Positions 16,798 through 27,145 of a DNA stretch of 64,000 bases are shown here, one piece after another; position 1 is the stretch's first letter; each line of letters opens with the position of its first letter. The notes under the pieces were generated by a model. It was not told where the DNA came from, searched no databases, and was given only the letters and a program-made list of their open reading frames with translations. This stretch comes from DATLGB01 sp964242305. GTDB lineage: Bacteria; Actinomycetota; Thermoleophilia; Solirubrobacterales; Solirubrobacteraceae. Location of the stretch: contig CAXTBB010000002.1 in assembly GCA_964242305.1 (NCBI GenBank), forward strand, positions 1 to 64,000, read 5' to 3'. Both the position numbers and the translations under genes were made by a program.

Positions 16798-17060
16798 CGG
16801 CGGGTGGGGGCGGCTCGGCGCGCCAACCCGTGCGTAGGCGGCCAGCGCCGCCTCGGGACCGCCGCGCCCGCGACAGGCGGTTGAGCCCGGCGAACGAGGA
16901 CCAGGTGCCGCCGGAACGTCGGGTGACACCCACGGGCGCCGCCCGGGAAGGCGGCGAAGCGGGCCTGCTGATCCGTCGGGACCGCGCCGCGCGTGGCGTA
17001 CGTTTGCGCGTCGCTCCAGTCGAAGACGACGCGCACCGTCTCGACGCCCGCGCGTCGCAT
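16794..17060 (-). pseudogene. Possible decayed glycoside hydrolase-like fragment
   Basis: The start reads MRRAGVETVRVVFDWSDAQ, which resembles the first barrel strand of the (beta/alpha)8 hydrolase-type proteins common in this lineage. The reading then degenerates into arginine/proline-rich sequence without fold-like features, and no frame restores a full domain. The whole frame is only 88 residues. I read it as the decayed start of a longer gene. The region 16798-17087 holds no other convincing gene. Confidence 0.3.
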
Positions 17061-17087
17061 GCGGCGGCGCGGCGCATCGGGACGCGG

Positions 17088-17411
17088 TCAGACGCGTTCA
17101 GGCGTGCGCTGTGGTTCGCGCTCCGGACGGCGCACGGGCCATGCGTGGCGGTCGGCCAGCCGGCCGGGACCGCGGAAGCGCTGCGGGGACTGCTCGGCGT
17201 CGGGCAGTGGGATGCCGCCGGGCCGGGGTGGCTTGGGTGGTTGCTGGAGGCGGTCGTTGCCGCCGCCGCCGCTGTCGTCCTCGCCGTCCTCGGGCTCCCA
17301 CGGCTTCACCGTGTCCGAGCGCAGGAACATCCAGAAGAGACCGCAGGCGAGGAGGAGGGCCACCAGATGGAGGCCTCCGAAGACCAGCACGAGCTCCTGG
17401 TCGGGCGTCAC
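17088..17411 (-). CDS. Small membrane protein with Pro/Gly-rich tail
   Basis: A 107-residue protein starting at GTG. One membrane helix (residues 8-29, VLVFGGLHLVALLLACGLFW) is followed by an acidic, glycine- and proline-rich cytoplasmic or extracellular tail (KPWEPEDGEDDSGGGG). I do not recognise it. It is divergent from rplY, and a TACCCT -10-like box lies just upstream on its strand. Confidence 0.55.
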   Translation of the reverse strand: MTPDQELVLVFGGLHLVALLLACGLFWMFLRSDTVKPWEPEDGEDDSGGGGNDRLQQPPKPPRPGGIPLPDAEQSPQRFRGPGRLADRHAWPVRRPEREPQRTPERV

Positions 17412-17485
17412 TGCTCTAAGGGTATGCCCGGAGGGCCTCCGCGTGAAGCCCGACTGGTTCGCCGCGCTACCATCGTCTGCCGCCC

Positions 17486-18166
17486 ATGGCCTCCACCAAT
17501 ACCGCCACTCTGGACCTGAACCCGCGTACCGAGCAGGGTTCGCGCGCGATGCGCCGCCTACGCCGCGCCGGCGCCGTTCCGGGCGTCATCTACGGCGGCG
17601 CGGGCGAACCCGTCGCGTTCGCGGTCAATGCGCTCATCCTGCGCAACACGCTCGCCCACGCGGGTGCGGTGCTCGAGGTCACGCTCGGCTCCAACACGGA
17701 GAACGTCGTGGTCAAGGACCTGCAGCGCCACCCGGTGCGCGGCGACATCATGCACGCGGACCTGCTTCGCGTCGACATGAAGGTCGCGATCCAGACGCCC
17801 GTCACGATCGAGCTTCTGGGCGCCGACGAGGCCCCGGGCGTCACGGAGGGCGGCGTCCTCTCGCAGGAGCACCGCGAAGTCATCGTCGAGGCGCTTCCCG
17901 GCGACATCCCCGACGTCATCCAGGTCGACGTCTCCCACATGGTCATCAACGACACGCTCACGCTCGAGGCGGTCACCGCCCCGGACAACGTCACGTTCGT
18001 CGACGACCTGGAGACCGTCCTCGCCACCATCACCCCGCCGACGCTCGAGCCCACCGAGGACGAGATCGAGACGGAGACCGCGGTCGTCGGCGAGGACGGC
18101 GAGGTTGCCGAGGGTGACACGGGCGATGAAGCTCAGGCTGCGGCCAGCGGCGACGACGCGGAGTAG
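17486..18166 (+). CDS. rplY: 50S ribosomal protein L25 (CTC form)
   Basis: Binds 5S rRNA in the large ribosomal subunit. The N-terminal L25 domain (residues 6-95: ETQ-like start, RRAGAVPGVIYGG, then VKDLQRHPVRGDIMHADLLRV) is followed by the TL5/CTC C-terminal beta domain (EVIVEALPGDIPDVIQVDVS). The last 40 residues are an acidic Glu/Asp tail, common in actinobacterial forms. The protein is 226 residues. It overlaps pth by 41 bases, the usual pairing. Confidence 0.95.
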   Translation: MASTNTATLDLNPRTEQGSRAMRRLRRAGAVPGVIYGGAGEPVAFAVNALILRNTLAHAGAVLEVTLGSNTENVVVKDLQRHPVRGDIMHADLLRVDMKVAIQTPVTIELLGADEAPGVTEGGVLSQEHREVIVEALPGDIPDVIQVDVSHMVINDTLTLEAVTAPDNVTFVDDLETVLATITPPTLEPTEDEIETETAVVGEDGEVAEGDTGDEAQAAASGDDAE

Positions 18167-18722
18167 CGCTCCCGTCGACTGGCTCATCGTCGGCCTGGGC
18201 AACCCCGGGCCGCGCTACGCGAACTCCCCGCACAACGTCGGCTTCGAGGTTGCCCGCGCGCTGATCGAGCGCTGGGGGCTCGGCAAGCCCAGGACCAAGT
18301 TCGGCGGCGAGCTGGCCGAGGGACGGACCGGCCCGGGGGGACCGCGGGTGGCGATCCTGATGCCCCAGACCTTCATGAACGAGTCCGGCCGCTCCGCCGG
18401 TCCCGCCCGCGGCAGCTATCACCTCGACCTCGACCAGGTGGTCGCCGTCCACGACGAGATCGACCTGCCCTTCGGGGACATCCGCCAGCGGCTCGGCGGC
18501 GGCCTCGCCGGCCACAACGGCCTGAAGTCCCTCAAGCGCGAGCTCGGCTCGCCCGACTTCCAGCGCGTGCGCATCGGCGTCGGCCGGCCCGACTCGACCG
18601 ACCCGGAGATCGTCTCCGCCTACGTGCTCGGCGCCTGGCGCCAGCCGCGCGCGGAGGTGGCCGAGCTCGTGACCCGCGCGGCCGACGAGGTCGAGCGCCT
18701 CGTGTCACAACCCGCGGCCTGA
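18126..18722 (+). CDS. pth: Peptidyl-tRNA hydrolase
   Basis: Recycles peptidyl-tRNA dropped from stalled ribosomes. The core begins WLIVGLGNPGPRYANSPHNV, with the catalytic Asn and His, and has MPQTFMNESG, then DEIDLPFGDIRQRLGGGLAG and HNGLKSLKRELGS. ATG 18126 is the nearest ATG and gives 198 residues with a 25-residue N-terminal leader, longer than usual. No ATG or GTG lies closer to the conserved start. The overlap with the rplY coding end implies coupled translation. Confidence 0.94.
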   Translation: MKLRLRPAATTRSSAPVDWLIVGLGNPGPRYANSPHNVGFEVARALIERWGLGKPRTKFGGELAEGRTGPGGPRVAILMPQTFMNESGRSAGPARGSYHLDLDQVVAVHDEIDLPFGDIRQRLGGGLAGHNGLKSLKRELGSPDFQRVRIGVGRPDSTDPEIVSAYVLGAWRQPRAEVAELVTRAADEVERLVSQPAA

Positions 18723-18738
18723 ACGACAATGGGAGGGC

Positions 18739-19197
18739 GTGGACTTCGACGCGCTCTACCGGGAGCAGGCCGCCGCGGTCGCGGGGTACTTCCTGCGGCG
18801 CGTCCGCGAGCCTGAGCTCGCGGCCGACCTGACGGCGGAGACGTTCGCCGCCGCGCTGGCCGGCGTGCGCCGCTACGACCCCGCCCGGGGCGAGCCCGTC
18901 GAGTGGCTCTTCGGCATCGCCCGCCACCAGCTCGCCGCCTTCCATCGGCGGGGCCGCGTCGACGACCGCGCCCGGCGGCGGCTGCGCCTGGAGCGCCTCG
19001 AGCCGACCGACGCCGCCCTCGCCCGGCTCGAGGCCGAGGCGCTCCTCGCCGGCGTCCAGGACGCCGACCTCGTGCACGCCCGCGTCGTCGACGAGCGCCC
19101 CTACGCCGAGCTCGCCAGCGCCGCCGGCGTGTCCGAGCCGGCCGTCCGCCAGCGCATCTCCCGGGCGCTGCGCCGCCTGCGAAAGGAACTGGAATGA
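18739..19197 (+). CDS. ECF-type RNA polymerase sigma factor
   Basis: A 152-residue two-domain sigma factor. Region 2 is at residues 3-75 (FDALYREQAAAVAGYFLRRV, ADLTAETFAAAL), and region 4 at 100-150 (RPYAELASAAGVSEPAVRQR, SRALRRLRKELE). It is short but complete for an ECF factor. The stop overlaps the start of a single-pass membrane protein (ATGA). That protein has an N-terminal DDFLADLGEQL segment on the cytoplasmic side, the expected place for an anti-sigma element, so the pair may be a sigma/anti-sigma module. Confidence 0.85.
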   Translation: MDFDALYREQAAAVAGYFLRRVREPELAADLTAETFAAALAGVRRYDPARGEPVEWLFGIARHQLAAFHRRGRVDDRARRRLRLERLEPTDAALARLEAEALLAGVQDADLVHARVVDERPYAELASAAGVSEPAVRQRISRALRRLRKELE

Positions 19198-20141
19198 GAA
19201 CCGACGACTTCCTCGCCGACCTCGGCGAGCAGCTGCGTGCCGCGCGGCCCCGCCGCGACCTCCGTCCGGCGCTCGCTCTCGTCGTACTCGCCGTGCTCGC
19301 CCTTGCCGCGCTCGCGTTCGCGCCCCGCGGCGGGGAGCGCGGCCGTCCCGCCCCGGCCGCACCGACGGGCGAGCCGCGCGTCGCCGTCCTCAACGGGACC
19401 ACGATCCCGGACTATGGCGTTCGGGCGGTCGCCGGCCTGCGGCGCGCCGGCTATCGCGTGACTTCGCCGCTCGACTCGCCCGACCGATCGCGGCCGATCA
19501 CGACCGTGGACGCGACCGGGCCGCGCTTCGAGGCCGCCGCGCGCGCGCTCCGGCGGCGGCTGGGCGCCGCTCGCGCGGGCCGCGCCGTCGTCACGAACAA
19601 CGCGACCGTGGCCGGCCACGCCGACATCGTGGTGGTGCTCGGCGCGGACGGCGCGCTCCCGCCGCTCGCGGCGACACCGCCACGCGTTCGCGTCGTCAAC
19701 CGGTCCGGCAGCGTGGACTGGGGCGAGCGGACGGCTGACCAGCTGCGGTCGCACGGCCTGACGGTCACCGAGGTCGTCGCGGCCGGCCGAGCCTTCCGGA
19801 CGCGGGTGGTGCCCCTCGGACCCGATCCCGGGCCGGCGGCGGAGGTGGCTGCCGACATCGGCCAGCCCGACATCGTCTCCTCGCGCGGGTCGAGCCCTGA
19901 CGGCGGCGCCGCCAACGTCGTCGTCTACCTCGGCAGCGACCTCCCCGGCGCAACGCTCCTGGAGAGCCGGCTGCCGGCCGCAGCCGGCGCGTGCCAGCCG
20001 GCGCCGGACGGTCACGGCCCGCGCTACGAGTGTCGCTTCCGGGGGCAGCGCTGGACCGTCCGCGTCCTCGGCGACTGCTACGACGCCAAGCCGCTCGATC
20101 AGTCTGCGAAGGAGCGTTCGGGCTGCGGGGTGCGGCCGTAG
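19194..20141 (+). CDS. Membrane protein with two LytR_C-like domains
   Basis: A 315-residue protein: a cytoplasmic N-terminus (residues 1-23), a membrane helix (24-43), then two extracytoplasmic domains of LytR_C type, starting PRVAVLNGTTIPDYGVRAVA and PRVRVVNRSGSVDWGERTAD. LytR_C domains occur at the ends of cell-wall polymer ligases and on their own in actinobacteria. The C-terminus has three to four cysteines (ACQPAPDG, YECRF, DCYDAK, SGCG), enough for disulfides. It overlaps the sigma factor gene, so it is a candidate membrane sensor controlling that factor. No zinc anti-sigma motif is visible. Confidence 0.7.
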   Translation: MRTDDFLADLGEQLRAARPRRDLRPALALVVLAVLALAALAFAPRGGERGRPAPAAPTGEPRVAVLNGTTIPDYGVRAVAGLRRAGYRVTSPLDSPDRSRPITTVDATGPRFEAAARALRRRLGAARAGRAVVTNNATVAGHADIVVVLGADGALPPLAATPPRVRVVNRSGSVDWGERTADQLRSHGLTVTEVVAAGRAFRTRVVPLGPDPGPAAEVAADIGQPDIVSSRGSSPDGGAANVVVYLGSDLPGATLLESRLPAAAGACQPAPDGHGPRYECRFRGQRWTVRVLGDCYDAKPLDQSAKERSGCGVRP

Positions 20142-20185
20142 AGTGGATGGTGATCGGCCCGGGGCCTCTACCCGGGTCGGTCGTC

Positions 20186-23100
20186 ATGCTCAGATCCCTC
20201 CTCGCGAAGCTCTCCGATCACCCCGACGCGACCGCGCTCCGGCAGCGCGGCGGTCGCGCGTTCGTGTCCATGAGCCTGCGGCCGGCGCTGGTCTCGGCGC
20301 TCGCCGACGCGGACCCGGATCGGCCGACGCTGATCGTGGCCGGGGACGACCGCCACGCGCGCGAGCTGGCCGCCGACGTGCGCCAGTGGCTCAAGCCGCG
20401 GACGGTGCGGTTCTACCCCAGTCGCGGGGTCGGCTACGAGTCCCACCTGACACCGCCGGCGCACCTGACCGGGCTGCGGGTCGCGGCCCTGGACGCCCTC
20501 GCCGAGGACAACCCGGTCGTCGTCGTCAGCGCCGTCGGGCTCTCCGAGAAGGTCCCCGACCCGGCGCTGCGCCCGCACAGCCTCACCATCACCAAGGGCG
20601 ACCTCGTCGACCTCGCCGAGCTGGGCCAGGACCTCGTCGCAGCCGGCTACGAGCGCGTCGAACAGGTCGAGGACCGCGGGCAGTTCGCGATGCGCGGCGG
20701 CATCGTCGACCTGTTCCCGGCCACGGAGGAGCGCGCCGTCCGCGTGGAGATGTTCGACATCGAGGTCGAGTCGCTGCGCTGGTTCTCCACCTTCACCCAG
20801 CGCTCGCTGGGGGACACCGACAGCGTCGAGATCGCCCCCGCGGCTGAGCTCGCGCTCGAGCACCGCGACGTCGACGACGTGCTCGAGCTGCCGCTGGACT
20901 CCTTCCGCGAGTTTCTCGACCTGGTGCCCGATAGCGCCCAGATCCTGATCGCCGCCGAGGAGGATCTCGAGCCGAGCCTGCGCGACAACTGGGAGGACGT
21001 CTGCGCTGCGTTCCACGACGACGAGGCAGGCTCGCTCTACGTCAAGCCCCAGCCGCTGCTGGCGGCGCTCGACGCGCGCGCGCAGATCCGGCTGAGCGCG
21101 CTGGACGCCGGCCAGGAGTTCGAGTTCCGCGCACAGGCGGCGGACATCGCCGCGCGCTCCCTGGCCGCCGCCGAGCCGGAGCTCGAGAAGCTCACGCGCT
21201 CCCAGTACACGACCGTCGTGGCCTGGTCCAACCGCGGCAGCGGCGAGCGGGCGGCCTACAACCTCGGCCGGCTGAAGGCCTCGTGGGACGACAAGACGCC
21301 ACTGCGGTTCGTGGAGGCGCGGCTGCGCGAAGGCTTCATCGCCCCCCAGTTCCAGCTCGCCGTCATCCCCGAGCACCGGCTCATCCAGGTCCGCCAGCGC
21401 AGAGAGCAACGGCCGGGGCGCGGCGGTGGCCGTGGCGCGCTGCGCTCCTTCGCCGATCTGCGCACCGGCGACATCGTCGTCCACGAGGACCACGGCCTGG
21501 CCCGCTTCGCCGGCTTCGACACCAAGACCGTGGCCGGAGTCACCCGCGACTACCTGAACCTCGAGTACGCGGGGACGGACAAGGTCTTCCTGCCTGTCGA
21601 CCAGCTCGCCAAGATCAGCCGCTACGTCTCCGCGGGAGGCGCCCACCCGCCGCTCTCCAAGCTCGGCGGGACCCGCTGGGAGACGATCAAGTCACGCGCC
21701 CGCAAGGCCGCGCAGGAGCTGGCCGGCGAGCTGCTCAACCTGTACGCGGAGCGGCGCCGGCGCTCGGGCCACGCGTTCGGCGCCGACCCCGAGGAGCTGC
21801 TCGAGCTGGAGGCCAAGTGGCCCTACCGGGAGACGCCCGACCAGCGCGAGGCGATCGAGCACGTCAAGGCCGACATGGAGTCCGAGCGCCCGATGGACCG
21901 CCTCATCTGCGGCGACGTCGGCTACGGCAAGACGGAAGTCGCGCTGCGGGCCGCGGTCAAGGCGATGGGGGAGGGCCGGCAGGTGCTCATGCTCGTCCCC
22001 ACCACCATCCTCGCCCAGCAGCACTACGGGACCTTCGTCGAGCGCCTGCGCGACACCGCGTTCATGATCGAGCACGTCAGCCGCTTCCGAGCCGCCGCCG
22101 AGCAGCGCGACGCGATCAAGCGCTTCTCGGAGGGCAAGGTCGACTGCCTGATCGGCACCCACCGCGTCTTCTCCCGCGACGTGCGCGCCAAGGAGCTCGG
22201 CCTGCTGATCGTCGACGAGGAGCAGCGCTTCGGGGTCAAGCAGAAGGAGCTGCTGCGCCAGATGAAGCTCAAGGTCGACGTCATCTCGATGAGCGCGACG
22301 CCGATCCCGCGCACGCTGCAGATGTCGATGGCCGGGCTGCGCGACATCAGCGTGATCGAGACGCCGCCGGAGGGCCGGCGCCCGATCAAGACCTACGTCG
22401 GCGAGTACGACGAGCAGATGGTCAAGCAGGCGCTGGAGCGCGAGAAGGCGCGCGGCGGCCAGGCGTTCTTCCTGCACAACCGGGTCGAGGACATCGACGA
22501 GGTGGCCGAGCGCCTGCGCGCGCTGTGCCCGGGCATGCGTTTCATCGTCGGCCACGGCCAGCTCGAGCCGGAGGACCTCGAGGAGCGGATGCTCGCGTTC
22601 CTGCGCGGCGACGCGGACGTGCTCATCGCCACCACGATCATCGAGTCGGGCATCGACATCCCGCAGGCCAACACGCTGATCGTGGACCGCGCCGACGTCT
22701 ACGGCCTGAGCCAGCTCTACCAGATCCGCGGGCGCGTGGGCCGGTCCCGCGAGCGCGCCTATGCCTACCTGCTGTACCCGTCCGCAGCGGCCTTGACCGA
22801 AGAGGCCGCCAACCGTCTGGCCGCGTTGAGCGACTACACCGAGCTGGGCTCGGGCTTCAAGATCGCCATGCGCGACCTCGAGCTGCGCGGCGCCGGCAAC
22901 CTGCTCGGCGACGAGCAGTCCGGCCACGTCGCCGCGCTCGGCTTCGAGCTCTACATGCAGATGCTCGACGAGGCGGTCGCGGCCATGGACGACGACGTCG
23001 ACGACGAGGACCGGCCGGAGCCCGTGCGCCTCGACGTCAACGTCGACGCCTACGTTCCCGCCGACTACATCCCCTACGAGCAGGCCAAGGTCGACGTGCA

Positions 23101-23464
23101 CCGGCGCATCGTCGCCGCGCGCGACGTGGCCGACCTCGAGGAGTTGCGCCGTGAGCTGGCCGACCGCTTCGGCCCGCCGCCCGAGCCGCTGGTCAACCTG
23201 CTCACGCTCCAGCAGGCGCGCATCAAGCTCGGCCAGGCCGGCGCCACCAACGTCACCTTCCGGCAGGGCCGCCTCGCCGTCACCCCGATCCAGCTGGACT
23301 CGGTGCGGGCGAAGCGTCTGCGCGCTGAATTGGGCAGCGGGGCCCTCTACGAATCCGGGAAGTCGCAGTTCTCGATGCGCGTGCCCGACGCGCCCGAGAA
23401 GCGCTTCCCCGCGGTCGTCCAGGCGGCCGACGCCCTGCTTGCCGTGCAGCGCGAGGCTGCGTAG
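20186..23464 (+). CDS. mfd: Transcription-repair coupling factor
   Basis: A 1092-residue DNA translocase that removes RNA polymerase stalled at lesions and recruits UvrA. The N-terminal UvrB-like region contains FYPSRGVGYESHLTPP and RGGIVDLFP. The RNAP-interacting CarD-like domain has GDIVVHEDHGLARFAGFD. The helicase motor has Walker A GDVGYGKTEVA, the DEEQ box IVDEEQRFGVKQKE, SATPIPRTLQMSMAG and QIRGRVGRSRERAYAYLL. The C-terminal TRCF domain starts near VNVDAYVPADYIPYEQAKVD. ATG 20186 is preferred; ATG 20147 in frame would add 13 residues. Confidence 0.95.
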   Translation: MLRSLLAKLSDHPDATALRQRGGRAFVSMSLRPALVSALADADPDRPTLIVAGDDRHARELAADVRQWLKPRTVRFYPSRGVGYESHLTPPAHLTGLRVAALDALAEDNPVVVVSAVGLSEKVPDPALRPHSLTITKGDLVDLAELGQDLVAAGYERVEQVEDRGQFAMRGGIVDLFPATEERAVRVEMFDIEVESLRWFSTFTQRSLGDTDSVEIAPAAELALEHRDVDDVLELPLDSFREFLDLVPDSAQILIAAEEDLEPSLRDNWEDVCAAFHDDEAGSLYVKPQPLLAALDARAQIRLSALDAGQEFEFRAQAADIAARSLAAAEPELEKLTRSQYTTVVAWSNRGSGERAAYNLGRLKASWDDKTPLRFVEARLREGFIAPQFQLAVIPEHRLIQVRQRREQRPGRGGGRGALRSFADLRTGDIVVHEDHGLARFAGFDTKTVAGVTRDYLNLEYAGTDKVFLPVDQLAKISRYVSAGGAHPPLSKLGGTRWETIKSRARKAAQELAGELLNLYAERRRRSGHAFGADPEELLELEAKWPYRETPDQREAIEHVKADMESERPMDRLICGDVGYGKTEVALRAAVKAMGEGRQVLMLVPTTILAQQHYGTFVERLRDTAFMIEHVSRFRAAAEQRDAIKRFSEGKVDCLIGTHRVFSRDVRAKELGLLIVDEEQRFGVKQKELLRQMKLKVDVISMSATPIPRTLQMSMAGLRDISVIETPPEGRRPIKTYVGEYDEQMVKQALEREKARGGQAFFLHNRVEDIDEVAERLRALCPGMRFIVGHGQLEPEDLEERMLAFLRGDADVLIATTIIESGIDIPQANTLIVDRADVYGLSQLYQIRGRVGRSRERAYAYLLYPSAAALTEEAANRLAALSDYTELGSGFKIAMRDLELRGAGNLLGDEQSGHVAALGFELYMQMLDEAVAAMDDDVDDEDRPEPVRLDVNVDAYVPADYIPYEQAKVDVHRRIVAARDVADLEELRRELADRFGPPPEPLVNLLTLQQARIKLGQAGATNVTFRQGRLAVTPIQLDSVRAKRLRAELGSGALYESGKSQFSMRVPDAPEKRFPAVVQAADALLAVQREAA

Positions 23465-23473
23465 GGTCGCGCC

Positions 23474-23873
23474 ATGCGACTTCCCTCACCGTCGATGGCC
23501 GTCGCCTCCTCGCGCTGATGGTGGCCCTCGGCGGGACCGGATACGCGGCCATCAAGCTGCCGAAGAACTCCGTCGGCTTCAAGAAGAACGCGGTCACGGG
23601 CGCGAAGATCGAGAACGGCTCGCTGCTCGCGGGGACTTCAAAGCGGGCCAGCTCCCGGCGGGCGCGAAGGGCGATCGACGCAGGTCGTCGTCCGACGGCG
23701 GTCAGGCAAGTCCCCATCGGGCTCGCGGCCAACGCTCAGGTGAACATCATCACTGCGGTCCTCCCGCCGACGAGCAGGCCGTGACCCAAGGGGCGTTCGG
23801 GCCGTACCTCGTGGGATCGCGGCTCGAGGCGATCCGGGTCGACTCCGCGGACGTGAAGGACGTGACCGGCTGA
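23474..23873 (+). pseudogene. Frameshifted LPKNSVG-type secreted repeat protein
   Basis: The sequence starts like a family of secreted proteins abundant in Solirubrobacterales: a signal peptide (VALGGTGYAAIKLPKNSVG), then KKNAVTGAKIENGSLLAG. The next part, DFKAGQLPAGAKGDR, appears only after a frame change near 23635, and a C-terminal piece GAFGPYLVGSRLEAIRVDS appears in that same second frame, ending at TGA 23871. The first codons are also out of frame with the signal peptide (ATG 23474 meets TGA after 14 codons). At least two frameshifts and an internal loss are needed, so it is a pseudogene. Confidence 0.7.
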
Positions 23874-23935
23874 ACGGGATCCGGGTGCGCTTTAGGTGGC
23901 GAAAACCGGCTCCCCTACCCTCCCCCGCTGATCCC

Positions 23936-25072
23936 ATGAAGAAAATACTGTCACTTCCCATCATCGTCGCCCTCGCGGCCCTCGTCGCCGGATGCGGCGG
24001 CGGGATCCCGGGCGACTCCGTCGCGACCGTCGACGGCAACTCCATCACCAAGGCCTCCTACGACCACTGGCTGGGCATCGCGTCCAAGTCGGGCGGTCAG
24101 GCCAGCGGCGCGGTTCCCAAGCCGCCCAAGTACACCACCTGCATCGCCACCAAGCGCAAGGCACTTCCGAAGCCGGCCAAGGGCCAGCCGACGACGACCG
24201 ACGCGCAGCTCAAGACGCAGTGCGCGTCGGAGTACAAGGCGCTGCGCGACCAGGTGCTGCAGCTGCTGATCTCGTTCAAGTGGATCCAGGGCGAGGCGAA
24301 GGACAAGAAGGTCAAGGTCACCGACGCCGAGGTCAAGAAGCAGTTCGACACGCAGAAGAAGGCGTCGTTCCCGAAGGACGCGGACTACCAGAAGTTCCTC
24401 AAGCAGTCCGGCCAGTCCGAGAAGGACATCCTCATGCGGGTCAAGCTCGACCTGCTGTCCAACAAGATCCGCGAGAAGGTCACCAAGGACGTCTCCAAGG
24501 TCACCGACGCCGACGTCACCAAGTACTACACCGCGAACAAGTCGCGCTTCGCGCAGCCCGAGCGGCGCGACCTGCTGGTGGTGCTGACCAAGACGGAGGC
24601 GAAGGCCAACGAGGCCAAGGGCGCGATCCAGGGCGGCCTGTCGTTCGCGGCCGCCGCCAAGAAGTACTCGATCGACCCGTCCTCGAAGGCGCAGGGCGGG
24701 AAGCTGCCGGCCGTCGCCAAGGGGCAGCAGGAGGCCGCCTTCGACAAGGCGATCTTCTCGGCCAAGAAGGGCGCCCTCACCGGTCCCGTGAAGACGCAGT
24801 TCGGCTTCTACGTCTTCAAGGTCACCAAGGTCACGGCCGCCTCGCAGCAGACGGAGAAGCAGGCCTCGGCGACCATCAAGCAGCTGCTCGCCTCGCAGGG
24901 CCAGCAGAAGGCGCTGGACAAGTTCGTCAAGAGCTTCACGAAGAAGTGGAAGGCCAAGACGGACTGCAAGAAGGGCTACAAGACGACGGACTGCTCCAAC
25001 GGTCCCAAGCCGACGCCCACGCCGACCGTGGCTGCCCCCACCGGTCAGGCGACGGCTGCCCCCACCCAGTAG
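23936..25072 (+). CDS. Parvulin-type peptidyl-prolyl isomerase lipoprotein
   Basis: A 378-residue exported foldase, PrsA/SurA-like. A lipoprotein signal ends in the lipobox LVAGC (Cys 22). The N-terminal chaperone part (SurA_N-like, residues 30-190) has repeated Lys-rich helices. The parvulin domain lies at about residues 215-300 (RRDLLVVLTKTEAKANEAK, GLSFAAAAKKYSID, GPVKTQFGFYVFKV). The C-terminus is Pro/Thr-rich. ATG 23936 is the start because it precedes the signal peptide. mazG begins directly after its stop. Confidence 0.88.
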   Translation: MKKILSLPIIVALAALVAGCGGGIPGDSVATVDGNSITKASYDHWLGIASKSGGQASGAVPKPPKYTTCIATKRKALPKPAKGQPTTTDAQLKTQCASEYKALRDQVLQLLISFKWIQGEAKDKKVKVTDAEVKKQFDTQKKASFPKDADYQKFLKQSGQSEKDILMRVKLDLLSNKIREKVTKDVSKVTDADVTKYYTANKSRFAQPERRDLLVVLTKTEAKANEAKGAIQGGLSFAAAAKKYSIDPSSKAQGGKLPAVAKGQQEAAFDKAIFSAKKGALTGPVKTQFGFYVFKVTKVTAASQQTEKQASATIKQLLASQGQQKALDKFVKSFTKKWKAKTDCKKGYKTTDCSNGPKPTPTPTVAAPTGQATAAPTQ

Positions 25073-25828
25073 GTGGCTCCCGACTCGACGGCCGCCGCGA
25101 TCGCTCGCCTCGACGAGCTGACGCGGCGGCTGCGGGTCGAGTGCCCCTGGGACCGCGAGCAGGACGAGCGCTCGATCGTCCCGCACACCGTCGAGGAGGC
25201 CTACGAGCTGGCCGCGGCCGCCTGGGCCGACGACGACACCAAGCTGCTCGACGAGCTCGGCGACGTGCTCTTCCAGGTCCACTTCCTGGCGCTGCTGCTC
25301 GAGGAGCGCGGGGCGGGGTCCTTGGCCGACGTGGCTGAGCACGTGCGGCAGAAGCTGATCCGCCGCCACCCGCACATCTTCTCCGACGTCGAGGTCGCGG
25401 ACGCCGGCGAGGTGCTGCGCAACTGGGACCAGATCAAGGCCACGGAGGCCGGCCGCGAGCCGGGCGTCTTCGGCGAGGTCCCCGAGAACCTGCCCGCGCC
25501 ACTGCTGGCCCGCAAGGTGCAGCGCCGGGCGGCGACGCACGGCTTCGACTGGCCGCACGTGCCCTACGAGGCGGTCGACGAGGAGCTGGCCGAGCTGCGG
25601 GAGGCGTCGGGTCGGGACGAGCAGTTCCACGAGGTCGGCGACCTGCTCTTCAGCGCCGTCAACGTCGCGCGCAAGCTCAAGGTGGATCCGGAGCTGGCGC
25701 TGCGGGCGGCGTCCGCGCGCTTCCGGGAGCGCGTCGAGGCCGCCGAGGCGCTGGCCGCGTCGGAGGGCGTCGCCTGGACGGAGCTGTCCCTGGACGCTCA
25801 GGACGGCTACTACGACCGCGCGAAATAA
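25073..25828 (+). CDS. mazG: Nucleoside triphosphate pyrophosphohydrolase MazG
   Basis: A 251-residue house-cleaning enzyme that hydrolyses NTPs to NMP and pyrophosphate. The tandem MazG domains are visible: the first has LRVECPWDREQD, HTVEEAYELAAA and ELGDVLFQVHF (EExxE and ExxD metal motifs); the second has EELAELREAS and HEVGDLLFSAVNVAR. GTG 25073 abuts the previous stop. The mazG-eno neighbourhood is conserved in actinobacteria. Confidence 0.93.
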   Translation: MAPDSTAAAIARLDELTRRLRVECPWDREQDERSIVPHTVEEAYELAAAAWADDDTKLLDELGDVLFQVHFLALLLEERGAGSLADVAEHVRQKLIRRHPHIFSDVEVADAGEVLRNWDQIKATEAGREPGVFGEVPENLPAPLLARKVQRRAATHGFDWPHVPYEAVDEELAELREASGRDEQFHEVGDLLFSAVNVARKLKVDPELALRAASARFRERVEAAEALAASEGVAWTELSLDAQDGYYDRAK

Positions 25829-25840
25829 GCTGACGGCCAC

Positions 25841-27115
<1,275 letters not shown>

Positions 27116-27116
27116 G

Positions 27117-27129
27117 TGTTCAGAACACC
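27117..27129. repeat. Copy of the TGTTCAGAACACC intergenic motif
   Basis: TGTTCAGAACACC lies 2 bases behind the eno stop. Its core TGTTC-A-GAACA is a perfect 5+1+5 palindrome. The same 13-mer occurs at 59952 and, with one change, at 59998. It therefore looks like a dispersed intergenic repeat of this genome. Confidence 0.6.
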
Positions 27130-27145
27130 TGCGACTCCCTCGATG

